Positions 1-13,725 of a stretch of 64,000 bases of DNA are shown one piece after another. This DNA is from Lanius collurio. Its lineage: Eukaryota > Chordata > Aves > Passeriformes > Laniidae. The DNA is taken from the NCBI GenBank assembly GCA_020086605.1, contig JACBWW010000045.1:1216764-1280763 (forward strand), written 5' to 3'. The position numbers and the translations under genes were made by a program. Position 1 is the first letter of the stretch. The number at the start of each line of letters is the position of its first letter. A model generated the notes under the pieces. It had not been told where the DNA came from, did not search any database, and saw only the letters and a list, made by a program, of their open reading frames with translations.

Positions 1-3000
1 CTTGCATTAACGAAGAAAGGTAGGGAAATAAGGAAATTACTTTTGTAGAGGATACCTGATGATTGCAACTTGCATCCTTCCATTTTGCTTTATAATGCAA
101 CTGTGAATAAGGAACTGCTCAATCATGCAGTATGATTGAGGTTTCAGATACTTTTTTAATCAGTTCATTTGAAAATGTTAGTTTTCATAGCTGTCTGGTT
201 TTCTAATTGTGATTAAATCATTTGGAAATTATATTTCACGAGAGGCGTATACTTCACAAGCTAGCAAAACAGTAACATTGAAGAAAAAGCTATATTGTGT
301 CTTCTGATAGATGTGAATCTGAATTAATTTGGGTTTACTGAGATACGTCTGGTATTGTTTTGCTTTTTATTTTAACCTTGCAATGCGTTGCAGTGATTAG
401 CATGTGTTGCCATAAATGGGAAGTAAGAATAGGAGGCATATTAAAATGCTGGTCGTTTATGAACTTCCATTATGCATATCAGTAGTTCTGAGTGCTTGGG
501 AATTTATGCAACATTCCAGGTCCATCTGATTTCTTATGCTTGGTATGTTTGTTTATTGAAATGGAAGAGCCTGTCAAGTAGGGGTTTTTTGTATAGGAGG
601 TATCCTTTGTTGATGAGATACATCTTTTGCTTGACAGATGTTATAACTGAACTGTGGTGTGTAGGACTGGAAGGTATATTTCACAAGTTTGTCTAGTGCC
701 ACTGGTAAAATTATTTTTGCTTCTTAATGGAAAAATGGGTTAGTGGGAATTTCAAGGTCATCTTCAAATATAGAGTAATTTAGCTGCCTTTGGAATATGT
801 CTTTTCTTCTTCAATGTCACATGTTTTCCATATATCAATCCTGTCAGTGTTGACATTTTCTGGATTTGTTTGCCTTCTAAAATAATCTAATGTTTAGCAA
901 ATATTAGAAGCAATCCATAAAGCTTCTTAAGTTGATTTCATTTGAATGATCACAATAAAAAGTGTTTTTAAAAAAGAAAATCTAACTGCTAAATCTAAAC
1001 CAAACCCAAATCCCCTGTTTGGAAAGAATGACAAGAAAAAGGGTTAAGATGGATGAATAAATACCAATTACACTTTATATGCTGATGCAAGAATGTAAGT
1101 AAGAAAGTAAATTCTTACTGTCACAACTGTGACTTAGGTAAGTTCTGGCTTTCTGTTCTTTGGTCTTTCTGAAAGCCTTTTCCAAAGCAAATGATTCCAT
1201 TGTAGACATCTGCTGGGTTTGACTTTCCTAGCCTCTTTACTGTTTGCAACTGAAATGTGGTTTTGTTGAACACTTATAATTCTACTATAAATCTGTGAAT
1301 AATAGAAGTAAAACAAATTGCTTCTATCACTTACAATTTTTTTACTGTTTGACTCAAGAGCAGAAGCACTGGGGTTTTTGGGAATAAGGCAGGCAGTATC
1401 TAAGTCCACTTATGAAAGTAGGGCTTGGAAATATGAAGAAAAGCAATTAATAAACTTGGATGAAGTTCCCAGGTGCTGCCACATTGAAAATTAGTTTGAT
1501 ATATTGATTTGTCCATCTCACAATGTGAAAAAAAAATTTAAAAACCCAAATGGCTGTAATGCTACATATCCCTGAGAATGCTGTCCTCATTTGCATCATG
1601 GAATCTGCTAGACGTAAAGGGCTTTGAAGAGCCATATTTTCATGGCTAGACAAATATATACTTTTAATTATATAAACTTTTTTTTTTTCATTTTATTGTA
1701 AAAGGCTATTTTTTCCTAGACATTATAAATTAAAAGCTTGTTTGAGCAATCATACTGGTAGCTTTAAAATGCTTTACCATCTGTTAATGTGGGGTATTTT
1801 TAGTTTCCTGTGAACTGTCCCTTTTTGTTGATAAGCTATATTTTCTATTATATTTTCATGATATCACAGATAATTCATCTGGAAATAAGAATACCGTGAC
1901 CACCTTTACAGATCTAGGCCATCTGTTGCCATGATATGTAGTATTGTGTTAGATATATTTCAGACTTAGTGAACATATTTGGAAGGGCAGAGCTAAGCAG
2001 TATAACATCTCCTAAGATGTCATTTCATTCTTCTGAGGTGACCAATTTTTTCATGAGACTGGCCATAATAAGCAAAACTCTTCATTAGCTGGCAATTTTG
2101 ATTCAAATATATATGTTATATATTTAAATGAGTACTTCAGCTAAGTATCTTTGAGTCATAAAGATAGCTATTGTATTTAATTTTCTTACATGGGCTATTT
2201 TTGACATGGCTGGCGAGAAAGCAGATTGATTTACCATGTCAAAATAAAACCTAGGCTTTGCATCTTTTGTTATAGGCCTCTTCTAGAATTTCATTAGGAT
2301 GTCACTGTAGAGTACAAATAAAGCATTTTAAAAATCCCAGCACAGGCCAGGTTGCTTGTTTGTTACATAGTCGGAATTTAAGAGCCCCTTTCTGCATTCA
2401 TTCCATCTGGAGAGAGACCCCTCATCGAGATTAATATCTGTTCTCCTTAGCTGAGTCAACTTCTATTTTAATTGAATGCTGTAACAGGGGCAGAGTATCA
2501 ACCTTAGGTTAAAGCCAAAGGTTTAGACTCTTACATTTAGTGAGGACATCTACAAGAAGTATGCTCCTTTAATGAGCCTGCAGACACCTCAGCCAAATCA
2601 AAACTAAGTATGACAATTTCAAGCTAAAACCATGTACTATTGCCCCCTCTGATGCTATGCTTTTTCTTTTAAGATCAAATACTAGTTTCCATCTCTTTGC
2701 CAAGTCTCTCCTTTTTCTGATTTCTAGGTTGTCTTGATTTAAAAAACAAACAAAAACCCCACCCCTAAAACAAAATAATCCATCACACCAAAAAAACTTC
2801 CTCCCTCAGGTCTTGCCCATAGGTAGATCTCCCTTTAGAAAGGAAGTGATGAAGTTGCTGGAGCATAGGGATTTGCCATTTTCATTTTCAAAAGCAAAGT
2901 GGTAGGCTTTTTTCTCTTGTGTTCTTGAAGGTGACTTTTGAGCTTCTTCAGCTTGGAAATGAGCAGTGTTGCCATTATAGGAATAAAGGAATCCTAACAT

Positions 3001-4212
3001 AAAAGATTTAGTTTGCATTGGACCTCCTTCAGGCGCTCACGTAGTCCAACACCATGCTTAAGGCAGACTTAATTAGCCATGGACTGACTTTGTTTTTGCA
3101 AAAGCAAGGTAACTGGAGTGAAAATACAAGGTCACAAGATGCCTTCAAGCTCCTCTTGCAGCTTTCCACAAAGGTACGGTTGCTGAGTGAGGTGTCTTTC
3201 TCTGCTTCAGGCATTTTTTTAATAGTTTCTAAAGTGGTTTGTTCAGTTTATCAGAAAGCTTCTGTCCTAACAGGTGAGTACATCCTGCCTCTTGTTGGAT
3301 GGCGTAGCACGTGTGGGTCCATCCAGTATATTGAGGTCTTTAGAAACAGAATACCCTTTGTTTTTCAGGTTTCTCAAAGTTTGCTTCTGGATGAGAATTT
3401 TGGTTAAAGGAACATTTGGCTTGGTCTGCCAAAGTAGTGTTCTAAATATTCAATTACAAATAGAATTAGTGTAAGTTAAGATAACATGCATCACACCCTT
3501 GATGTGTCTTTGACTTAGCTGCAATCACAACTTTTTTTTTCTCTTTGCAGAGCATTAATGAGTCATTTATATCTGCAGAGTAGGTAGTACCAAATGGCCT
3601 CCTATCAGAATGTGGTTTAGGGGAACTAGTGTATTCCTTTGGTCACAGATCCAAATAAATCATCTCAGTTTATGAGGAACTGCCCACAAATAAGCTTTAA
3701 GGAGTTACATGTCTGCTCTTATTTTATGTAAAGTTGTCAACTGAAGTGTAAATGTTGCCTTAGTAGGGACAGCAGACCTTTCGAGTAGCTGTAGCTCCTT
3801 AAGATTATTAGAAAGGGAAGATTGGTGGAAAAAGGGTACTATATATTATTGTTAGAACACTTGTTTTAAAGTTGTGTTTACTGTATAATTATTTCCTTTT
3901 TTTTTCTGTCTTAGGAAATATGATTAAATACCTAATGCAATAGAAGTATTCCATTTCCTTCCCTTCAGACTTTATACTTGTCTTGTGCTCTGCACTGTCT
4001 GTTCATTCTAGATTGAGTTGACTCCAAACAGGAATCATGAATCTTAAGAAAGAGCTAACATGCTGCTTCCTCTGTTTGTAATTCCAACTATGTTCATCCT
4101 ATCCCTTTGAATTCATACTTAGGAGTGTGACAAAATTAGTGAAGTTTGAGGCAAGGTGCTTGTATTTTGTACTACTTCTGCATTTCTCTTCAGTTCACAC
4201 TTGGTTTGTAGT

Positions 4213-4450
4213 TCATAGAATTATAGAATATCCTGAATTGGAAGGGATCTACAAGGATCATCAAAGCCTACCTCTTGTCCATTCACCCCAAGAATTCCAC
4301 CATGTGCCTGAGAGTGTTGTCCAAAGGCTCCTTAAGCACTGAGGCTTGGTACCATGACCATTGCACTGGGAAGTCTGTTCCAGTGCCTGACCACCCTTGG
4401 GGGAAGAACCTTTTCCTAATATGCAACCTAAACTTCCCCTGTTGACTCCT
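4213..4450 (-). mobile_element. Truncated CR1 LINE, 3' part
   Basis: The plus strand reads like the complement of the CR1 3' end: a 'catagaattatagaat' tail, then 'ttggaagggatc', then text matching the end of the CR1 reverse transcriptase ORF (a 'ccagtgcctgaccaccct' stretch). The element therefore points to the minus strand and is heavily 5'-truncated, as is usual for CR1. Its reading frame is broken. Confidence 0.85.
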
Positions 4451-7400
4451 TCACAAGCTACTTCAAGTTCTCTGTGTGACATGCTTGACACAGCTTGCTT
4501 TTATGTATAGTCCAATGCACATATCAGTGATCACCTAAAATATTTGCTGAAGTAAATTTGAAGTACCTCAAACACTGAGGTGTTACTGTACTTTTTTAGA
4601 ACGATTTTTCAGTTTAACGAAGCTCCACAATATGCTAAGAGTGCAGTAAGAATGGATACTTTCCTGTCAAGTTTTCTTTCTATGGTATTGTTTCTGTCAT
4701 ACGGTTTGAGTTAAATCCTGTAGTCATCATCAAAGCAAAATGACTTCTTGGCAAGTTTAGATTTGGTAAAAGCTGTAGATCTGGGCCAAGGGATTAAGCA
4801 CATATTTGTGCAGCAAAGAAAACATTGTTTTATTTAAAGTTCCAAATCTACTGTGACCCTAGTATTTCATATCTTTTATTTTCGGTTTTCAGAAATAGCC
4901 ATGATTTCTCCAACTTATAGCTAATTAAAATGCTGGTTCTTCTTTCTCTGGTGTCTGTTGATAGGTTCATGTTTTTCTGTTCCTGACATTTTCTAAAATG
5001 GTCCCTAGGTTAATTTCTGAATCCTTTAGAAAAGGTTAATCACAGAAGAGTGCCACAGATGTTCAGTCATACTCTCGTCAATCCTGCAGGGCAAGCACCT
5101 AGTATCTGTACAAATGTATAGTTTGAGCAGAGTTAGGAAAATGAAATTCTGAGCACCTTCTTTGAAGTCTTATTTCTGGTGCAGCTAAGTACTGTGCTTT
5201 TCTCTTTAGTTTCTTGCTTGTTATCGGGATGTTGAGCATAGTCACACAGTAACTCAGTACAATTTCTGCTAAGCTGAATGAGGAGGTTTTCACCAAGGTC
5301 AGCCTAAACCAAAATAATCTAAATTTGAAACCTGTGGCAACTCAGTTGCAAATATGGGATGTTCTTCTTGAGGTTGTTGGGTTGGGTTTTTTTTAGGTCG
5401 TGGTCACTAGAAAAGTAGTATTTAATCTAATTTTCCTGAAATAAAAAGACCATTAAAAGGGAGAGTTGCTCATTACTTTTCACAGCCTGGGAAATTAAGA
5501 GTGGCTCTTGAATTTAATTCAGCTGAATGTCTCGTCATTGCTGAAGGATACTGTCACTCTCTGATGTCCTGTTCAGTAATCCAGCCAAGCACCAATAACT
5601 TGCATTTAGCAATGTTGAAAAGGAAAGTGAGAAACTTAGGTCCTTAGGGTGGTAATTGCACAATTATTTTCTTGCATGACAATCCTTATATATTTTTGTC
5701 TACCATGATGGTTCTTTCTTGACTTTGTGTTGCAAGTGCAGTTATTTTTTTGAGCTGCACTGTAAACTTAAGAAACAAACTAATTCCTCCCTCAAAAACA
5801 TCCCACCCAGTCTCCTTTCCAGCTATCATGATGAGCCTATCAGCTTCTTCACACTTTTGGAAGTCATGAACAAGTGTAGGTTCCTAGTTTATTAGGTGTT
5901 TTGGTGAAGAGTCTATGGCATGATTTCATGAATTTAGTTTTTCATACCCACTCAATGATATTCTCTTGATGTTTGAAAATTACTTGACCTGCTAACTCAG
6001 TGGCTTACTTTACATCATTGGCAGTGCCCTGCATTTCCATAGTTCTCAAACAGCATTCATAACTTTCTTAAGCTGAGTCAACTGTGGTAAAGGGATTTCA
6101 GGAACAGTGGGCTAGAGTTTGGCGAGGAAGGAGAACGACCAAACTTCTAAGTGTTTGCAGCATTTGGGAACAAAGAGCTGTATTTCACTTTTATGAACTG
6201 ATCTGTGAAACGTATCAAGTCATACACTGACATAATCAGAACTTACGTGTATACGTATATATGGGCATATCTGTCTAAATCTGTATTTATTTGTGTGTAC
6301 ATGTGATGAGTTTTTTTCCATCACTGTTCGGTGTAGATAAGACACATGTAGGCCCAATAAGATCAGAAGGGTAAAGCCTAGTGGTATTTCTAATTCTATA
6401 TATTCTGGTGTATGAATTCATTAAATTCAGCCCTCTCTGCACAACTGAACTTTTCCTACTATTACAAGTGTTCCATCAGCATTTGTCAAGAAAGAACATC
6501 CCCTTCAAGGTTGGGTGGTGGTAACAATTACATTTATCTTAACTGGTGAGTCAACACTGAAAATCTTCCTTTATCCTTTGCCTCTGTAATAGAAGAGTGC
6601 TAAGTCACATTCCTTATTGTTCTTATCCAAGGATGGTTAAGGGAGGGAGAGAGACAGATGGAGAAGCAGAAATGGCAAGTTGTTTTTATTTTAAAATACT
6701 TTGTCTGAACTGACTCAGAAAAGAGGAAGCTTCTAAATAAAATTTATTACTAACCATAGCTAGCAGGCTATTTTTCAGTTACTGTTTCAATATTAATTTT
6801 AAGGACAAGGTGTTCACTGCTGGTGTAAACTGCTAGTACTTTACTTTAGATTTAATATCTATTAGTGTTTTATTTCAGAAAAGTCATAATGAGTAAAAAT
6901 GTAAAATATTTTTCTTGATATTGTACTGAGTTTCACTTGATAAAAGACTGTGCAGTATTAGGCCATGTGTAAATTTAAGGTTTCTCTGTTCATCAAAATG
7001 ACAGTTTTGGGACTTCCCAGGAATGTGTTGAGACTGACATTGCATAGTAAGATAAGAGAAAAAAAATCCATTGAATGGAATCAAAATGCTGTCATTTATA
7101 TGGCTCTAGTTATCAAGGGATTGAAAAGTCTGATCTGCCATTTTAACACTTCTGTTAAAAATGCTATTTGACTTAGTCCATGTTCTGTGAATACTGTTAC
7201 ACTTGCCTCTAAATGTATAAGTGAGCTGCAGATCTGTCCTCAGATCTTACTTTAGACCATATCTAATTTATTAGATTAAAAAGTACAAGAACTATTTTAG
7301 CGTGTGTTCATTTTAAGTACATTAAAATTAAAGTATTCCTTTTAAATAGGATTCCTCACTGCTCAGCAAGCAAAATATTGTAAGCACTGTTAATGCATAT

Positions 7401-7987
7401 ATAATTTGCATCAAAAAGCCGCTGCTTTTAAAGCCTGATATGCTTGTTTTCCTTTACTTATATGTATTTTGTACTTTTTAAGGAAGCTGTTTCAGAATAT
7501 ATATGCTATACATCTGTCACTGATTTGATGCTTGTATGAGTGTTGTTTGCTAAGTATGAAAGCTCTTACGGCAGTCTTAATAAAACTATGTAAAATACAG
7601 TTTTAAACTGTGACTACAAGTGGTGAATATTGTAGTTTTCTAAAAGCATCAAATTTTAGAGTCACTTTAGTTTACAAATGTCCAACTTAAATAGGAACAT
7701 TTTCTAAAAAGCCTATATGTCCTGTTTTCCTACAGTCATGCAACACTTGACACAGTAAATGAAAATTAAATATGCTGAGCTACTGTTGTGGTTTGACACA
7801 ACTAAGCGTCAAGCATCTAAAATATCAGTTATTTTATAAGGAAAACAAAACAAGAAAATATTGAGGAAAACTAGATAGCTGCGAGGCAAAAACAGGTTCA
7901 AACTTAAATGGTTGCAGTACAAGGAGAAAGTTTTATTACTAACAGAATTAAAAGTTAAAAGATTTAACAAGAAATTAAAACAAAACA

Positions 7988-8006
7988 CACCCCCCCCCGC
8001 CCCCTT
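7988..8006. repeat. Poly-C tract
   Basis: A run of Cs with one G interruption lies in AT-rich DNA, inside the LTR-like block. Such tracts are prone to length error in sequencing. Confidence 0.8.
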
Positions 8007-8411
8007 CTTCTCAGCACTTTACTCTTTAACTAGCACAAAAGATAACACAACATAGGATTCTAGTCAGTGTTACAGTTCTCAAAAAGTCTCTCTCTTATGC
8101 TTAAGGAAAAAGGGTTTCTTCTTCTTGCTTCACATGGTTTCTCAAACTGCCCCCAACAACAGACACGCTCGGAAAGAAACAATCTGCTGTGGTGTAATGC
8201 ATCTCTTCTATGAAAAAATATCAGTTTTTTCACAGTGCCACACACATGAGCCATCACATGGGGTTATCAGTCTTTTTAAGGATGGGTTATTTTGGCCTGA
8301 ACACAAAGGCTTTTTCTGCTACAAATCCTTAAAAGCCTCTCACTGCTTCTATATCCTGGCATAGGCACTCTCTCTTCACAAACTTCACGGGCCACACGTA
8401 AGTCTTCCATC

Positions 8412-8412
8412 N
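8412..8412. other. Ambiguous base (N)
   Basis: The only undetermined base I noticed. It falls in a non-coding repeat-like block and affects no gene model. Confidence 0.95.
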
Positions 8413-11400
8413 ACCTCTTCCTTCTACACATAAGTGTTTGCTAATGATAAGTTAGTGAAATGAAGCATACAGAGAGACACTAAGACATTAAAATTCATGC
8501 TGAAGCCATGGAGAGAGTAACTTAATTTTCTTAATAAAAAACACACCCTTTAAAAAAATTGTCAAGTTGTTTCTTTGGTTTAGTTTGGTTTATACTGACA
8601 GTTTAAGAAATACAAAAGGAGGTTCTGTGCATATGGAACTCCCCTAGATGTTCCCATTTCACATGTCATTTTTCGGTTAGATTTTTTTAAAGGGGGGGGA
8701 ATAAATAAAAAAAAAATCACTGATTAGCTACATGTATTTTAAAAGTACACAAGGGAAAACAAACAAACCTATCCCTCCTTAAAAGAAATACTATATTATT
8801 AAGTATTTCTTATCTGGGTGAGAGAGATATTTCAAAAAATACATGAGTTGAGTTTCTTTGTTTTGTTTTGCATTTTAGTATCTGCAATGACAGAAAAAAA
8901 AGTTAAAATGCTTAAAAATTGGTGAAAGCAGTTAATAAAATGTTTCATTTAAAGGTTGTTCTTCAAAGTAGATGTGTGTATGATATAATTGTGCCTCTGA
9001 AGAGCATGGCTCAAAGCACACTGAGATTATGGAAAAGTAATGCCATATGGGACCAAAAGAAACTGTTCAATCCATTTTTTTACCTTCCCTTCTCTTGGTC
9101 CTGCTGAAATGAACAGGCTTTGAATAGAGTATTTCTAGTACCAGCTTTTTAATACTCATTGTCATTTGAATAGTAATTGTTGAATAACTTGTGAGTGATT
9201 TCATTTATACTACAGTACTTTATTACTGTGCAGATATTTTCTTTCTGTTTCAATACTCTCAGAGTTGAAGAGATGCTTTCAGTTTGGCCCCTTATGAACA
9301 AAATATATGTGATTTTGTCTGACTTTTTTTTCTGAATCACATTATCAGTTCTACTAGTTGCTCGTGACTGTGCTGAAAGAGGTGTTTAGGAAGAAAACTT
9401 GGTTGGTTGCTTAGCAGCGAGCATCATGAGAATTAAAATTTTAAAGCTGCAGTGTCTGTATTTCTGAGTTGTAATAGCTTTAAATTAGAAATTTGTAATA
9501 GCTTTCTTTTGTTTCCTTAAGTGTGTGTTCATATTTCGCTGTCTTTGGGGGGAATGTAACTTATGATAAACAAATGCTGTAATTTCAGTGGTAAAATGTT
9601 GCTGTTCATGATCTACAAGAGGAGGTTTGATTATATCTTTGAAAAAATTTTCTGACTTGTTTCTCAATTTTGTACTTATCAGCAAAATCAAACATTGCTC
9701 AAATTATTTGTGGCTTTTAATTTTTGTTCTGAGTTTGATTGTAAGAGGATTTTTAAAAATTTTAATTTAACCCATGTGATCCTTAGTAACCCTTAGTGCA
9801 TCTATATCAACTTTAAAAAGTATTGAGTATAAGCAGTAGGAAAACAAAAAAGTGGAAAATTATTCACAGTTACAGTTCTATTAACTGATATTTAGTGGGT
9901 TTTTACCCCCACAAACTCCCTTAGTGTGCCCACAAAGTACTACATTCTAAAGGTGTCTGGAAAAGTAATTCCAAAGTGTTCCATGTGGTTTTTCTGATAT
10001 TCCAGCCTGTCGTCATAATTCTAGATTGTATATTTATTGTGCAAGGGACTTTGTGCTTAGAATAAGCTAGGAACTGATAGAGAACCCTAGGTACAGCTGT
10101 ACTACCACTACTAAATAATACAGATCATAAGGGAAAGAACTTCTCTGTTATTGTCAGTCCTCTGCAAGATGATGTTTGAATTTCTGAGAAGTACAGTGTG
10201 GAAAAACACATAAACAATAAAACAATACTGTTGTTGTTTGTGGGATTTTTTTTTTTTTGGTCTAAATGCACATATCTAATTGCATAGATATGTTCCTATT
10301 GACTGGAAGTACTCTTGGAGATGTGGCTAATTGTGGTGGTTGTTTTTACATGTATCAAAGAAATTATGGAATTTGGCACTTAAAGTGGGAAACAGGAGGA
10401 ATATTAATAGCCAGGAGTTGTTTTCATTAGGATTTGGGAAATACAAACTACCAAATAGTCTTTTATTTAAAAAAAAGTTTTATGTTTTTGCACATACTTT
10501 CTTTCAGACTGTATGTATGCCAGTTATGTATATTACATGTAGACTGTCACTTCTCTTTTTTTGTAGAGAAATATAGTGGTGATTTGGCCAATTTAAAAAG
10601 TTAAGCCATTAAGTCATTGTTAGAAAAGAAATTGAATACATATAGCTTTAGCCAAAGTTTGAAGATTTAAAGGCACTACATGAAATGTGTGCTCTGTACA
10701 GTTACTAGTAACAAAGACAGGCTTTAAACTCAATAACAAGGGTACATTATTTCAGATGTTGAGTTCTTTACATAGTAGTTTTGCATTTTGCACTTTATTG
10801 AATATTTTTTCAAATAAAGCTAAAATTACAGTGTTTGGGCACAATATGATATTTTAGAAATGTGTGTAATATTCAGGTAATATTTAATTTTATATTTAAG
10901 AACCACAATATAATTTCTTGAGTGTATCAAGTGTATCAAGCATTTGCTGTTTGAACCTTTTCTAATCTTTTATTTATTATAATACTAGAATATAATTTGA
11001 TTGTCTTCTCAGTCACAGTTCATTCAGGTGTATGGAAAACACTGTAAAGAAGGACTTGTAACAAATTACCTTAAGAAGTTCAAGTAGTGAAAATGTAGAT
11101 ATTTGATATTTGTAGTAGGTATTTATCTACACATAGTAATAAAAATTCATCTTGCCTGAAATATTTGTAATACGCTGTTACAGAGTGTGATAAAAACTCA
11201 TCTTCAAAACCACAAAGGAGTTTGGTATTACAGTGGTGAGCACGGAAACTGCAGTAACACACAGAAGTGGTGGTCCAGCACAGGCTTCTCTGGGGGCTGC
11301 TGTGGGGGTGACACCCATCAATGAGTCTGGGGGTCGAGGCTGGCTGGGCCGTCCACAGACGGAGGGAGTGTGGGATGCCCTTGGGGCATGCAGGGAAAAA

Positions 11401-12091
11401 GTGTTTTGTGATTGCATTGGACAGTCTGGGGAGGGATCAAGGGCATTGTAAGGGTCAGGGGAGGGAATGGAGGTTTCAAGATGATAAGTTTAACAAAATC
11501 CAAAAACATGCTTGTGAGATTGTGCTTAGAGACATGACAACTGGGAAAGGATAATGGAACTCTTTAAACTTGGATTAACAGAATCATGCTGTTCTTTGTC
11601 CAGTGCCAAAGCAGTACAGTCTCAATAATTAAAAAAAAATTAGTCTTACCACATGCATTGTAAAATGTTTCTTCATTGCAATATTTTGTAAGCTGTCCAT
11701 GCAGTGTGCTGATAACCTGTTTTTTTAACCTTCTTTTATAATCATTTTTATATATATACTTTTTTTTTTAGTTTTGGCAAGGTACAAGGTTATTCATGAG
11801 ACCTAATTAAAATCCATTCTAGGTTAAGCTATTAATACATCTATGTTGGCAAGTGCATGGGATGTAAATATACTGCTGTTAGTGCTATGTGAGAGAAAAA
11901 TCACTTGGAATAAAAATAGAGAGTACTGTAGAAATAATACCTAAGTATTTAGAGGGATACTCTGAATAAATAACATAAAGAACAGCAGTTTTTTAAGTCT
12001 AACTTAAAACCTAACTAGTCAAGATTGGAATTTCCACTCACAAGCAGGGAATCCGTGTTTTTATTTCATATGGCATAAAGGACGTAGACTA

Positions 12092-12441
12092 TCACAGAAT
12101 CATTTAGGTTGGAAAAGACCTCCAGGATCATTGAGTCCAACCTTTGACTGGTCCCCACCTTATCAAATAGACCAGAGTACTGAGTGCTTCATCCGGTTGT
12201 TTCTTGAACATCTCCATGGATGGTGACTCCACTGCCTCCCTGGGCAGTCAAATCCAATGCTTGACAAGCCTTTCTATGAAGAAATTCCTTCTGATGTCCG
12301 ACCTAAACCTCCAGTGACACAGCTTGAAGCCATTTCCTCTTGTCTTATTGCTGGTTGCCTGGGAGAAAAGACTGACCTCCACCTGGCTACCACCTCCTTT
12401 CAGGCAGTTGTAAAGAGTCTCCCCTGACCCTCCTTTTCTCC
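12092..12441 (-). mobile_element. Truncated CR1 LINE, 3' part
   Basis: The antisense CR1 3' end 'cacagaatcatttaggttggaa' is followed by about 300 bases matching the C-terminal part of CR1 ORF2 on the minus strand. It is a dead, 5'-truncated copy in the presumed ZC3H12B intron, opposite in orientation to the gene. Confidence 0.85.
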
Positions 12442-13059
12442 ATACTGACAAAATATAAATATAATATTAATATATTAAAATATGAAAAAGTGTGGTTCTT
12501 CTTTATTAAAAAATAGTGTTGACTGGCTCAAAACTTGCCTTTTTGGGGTTTTTCTTTTAGATAAGAGTGATTAGCATTTTCCTAGGGAAATTAGGCTTTT
12601 TAGCAGCTGTGTGTATACATTTTTGTTTGCATAAATTGGAGTCTGGTAGAATGTTACTGTTTTGCCTGTTTACAGTAATTATACATTACTGTGTAAAGGT
12701 TTTGCAGGTTAATAATCTTATTTTCACTTAGAGACAATTTTAGGGGGTTTGGTTGTTGTTAGGCCAATATGGACCTGTCTCAGAGATCCTTTGACATTTT
12801 TATGGTTTTGCTTATCAAATTTTATCACTCTACTAGACCTGTTGTTTTCTGAAATATTCCCATAGGCAACAGAAAGCCATCATTTAATGTAGAGAAATAG
12901 TCAAGAAAGAAACCTTTCTAAGACTTATTAGCAGAGCTTTGAACTAGGTTTATCAGGGGAGGAAGGGATGTGCTTCTGAGTGTCAGAGAGGAACTAGGGA
13001 ACACCAGCACTTTAGGAAGCAGCAGGGAAACACCTGTAAATTGTCCCAGAGGAATTAGG

Positions 13060-13102
13060 GATGGCATTTTGCAAATGGCCATTCTGTGATTCTGTGAGTG
13101 GT
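13060..13102 (+). mobile_element. Short CR1 3' tail fragment
   Basis: The text 'ccattctgtgattctgtga' resembles the 8-base direct repeats at the CR1 3' terminus in sense orientation. Only the extreme 3' end is recognisable, so this could also be chance. Confidence 0.45.
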
Positions 13103-13725
13103 ATATTAGGTGCTGTGATTTTCGGCATCTAAGTACCTAAAACCAAAAAGGTATGAAAATTTAGAATGAATAAGCTTTGACTTATATGCACACTGGGTAA
13201 TGCTTTTAGTTTTCTTTTGTGGCTTATAATATTTTGTTAAATGTCTGTATTGTTTTCCAGGAGATACTTTTGCTAGGTAAACTTGTTGGTCCTGATAGTA
13301 AATTCTTACTGAAAGAGGCTGATATGGTTTTTGTTAAATTTTATGCATACTGGAACCCTGCACAGTTGTTTCTAATGTAGGCAGGCTGTTCTTGGAGTAG
13401 AAGACAGGTTTCTAGTGGAAATGGTGGCTGACTCTCTTCTGTTTTATTATCCTTAAGTGTTACTGAGATAATCCATTTGTTCCAGCTCTACATTTATTTT
13501 GTGGGCATTGTCCTTTTTTTTTGTAGGTAGAGTAACTGGGAGAGGGAAGGAGAGTTTTATTTGTGATTACAGAGAAAATGTAATTATATGCTTTATTATA
13601 ATCAGTTTACAAAGAAATGTGAATGACTGGGGACATCTACTGACTTGTAAACAAAATCATTGTAGCTGCGTACTTTGCAGAATTGATCTAAACCTAATTT
13701 TTAATATTTTTTTTCTTTTTTTAAG

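Larger units (their letters stand above)
7784..8450. mobile_element. Possible old retroviral LTR (ERVL-like), degraded
   Basis: The left edge begins TGTTGTGGTTTGACAC and continues with 'aactaagc', resembling the start of avian ERVL-type LTRs as I remember them. The block is A-rich on its left and differs in composition from the flanks. I did not find a convincing right end or a target-site duplication, and there is no viral coding sequence. The right boundary is a guess. This is a family-level impression only. Confidence 0.3.
1..13725 (+). other. ZC3H12B: Non-coding DNA upstream of the first ZC3H12B coding exon (probable 5' intron)
   Basis: About 13.7 kb of AT-rich sequence ending in a strong splice acceptor (pyrimidine-rich tract, then AG at 13724-13725). 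I found no CpG island and no exon that I recognise. Open frames of 60-117 codons occur on both strands, but none shows a domain or homology I can name. Inference: this is an intron of ZC3H12B, with the first non-coding exon and promoter left of the window. The repeats I could identify inside it are listed separately. An unspliced promoter further right cannot be excluded from sequence alone. Confidence 0.55.

Noticed and set aside
3054..3407. 117-codon plus-strand frame in the presumed ZC3H12B intron
   Set aside because: No recognisable motif, overlapping frames on both strands, and no paired splice sites that join it to ZC3H12B.
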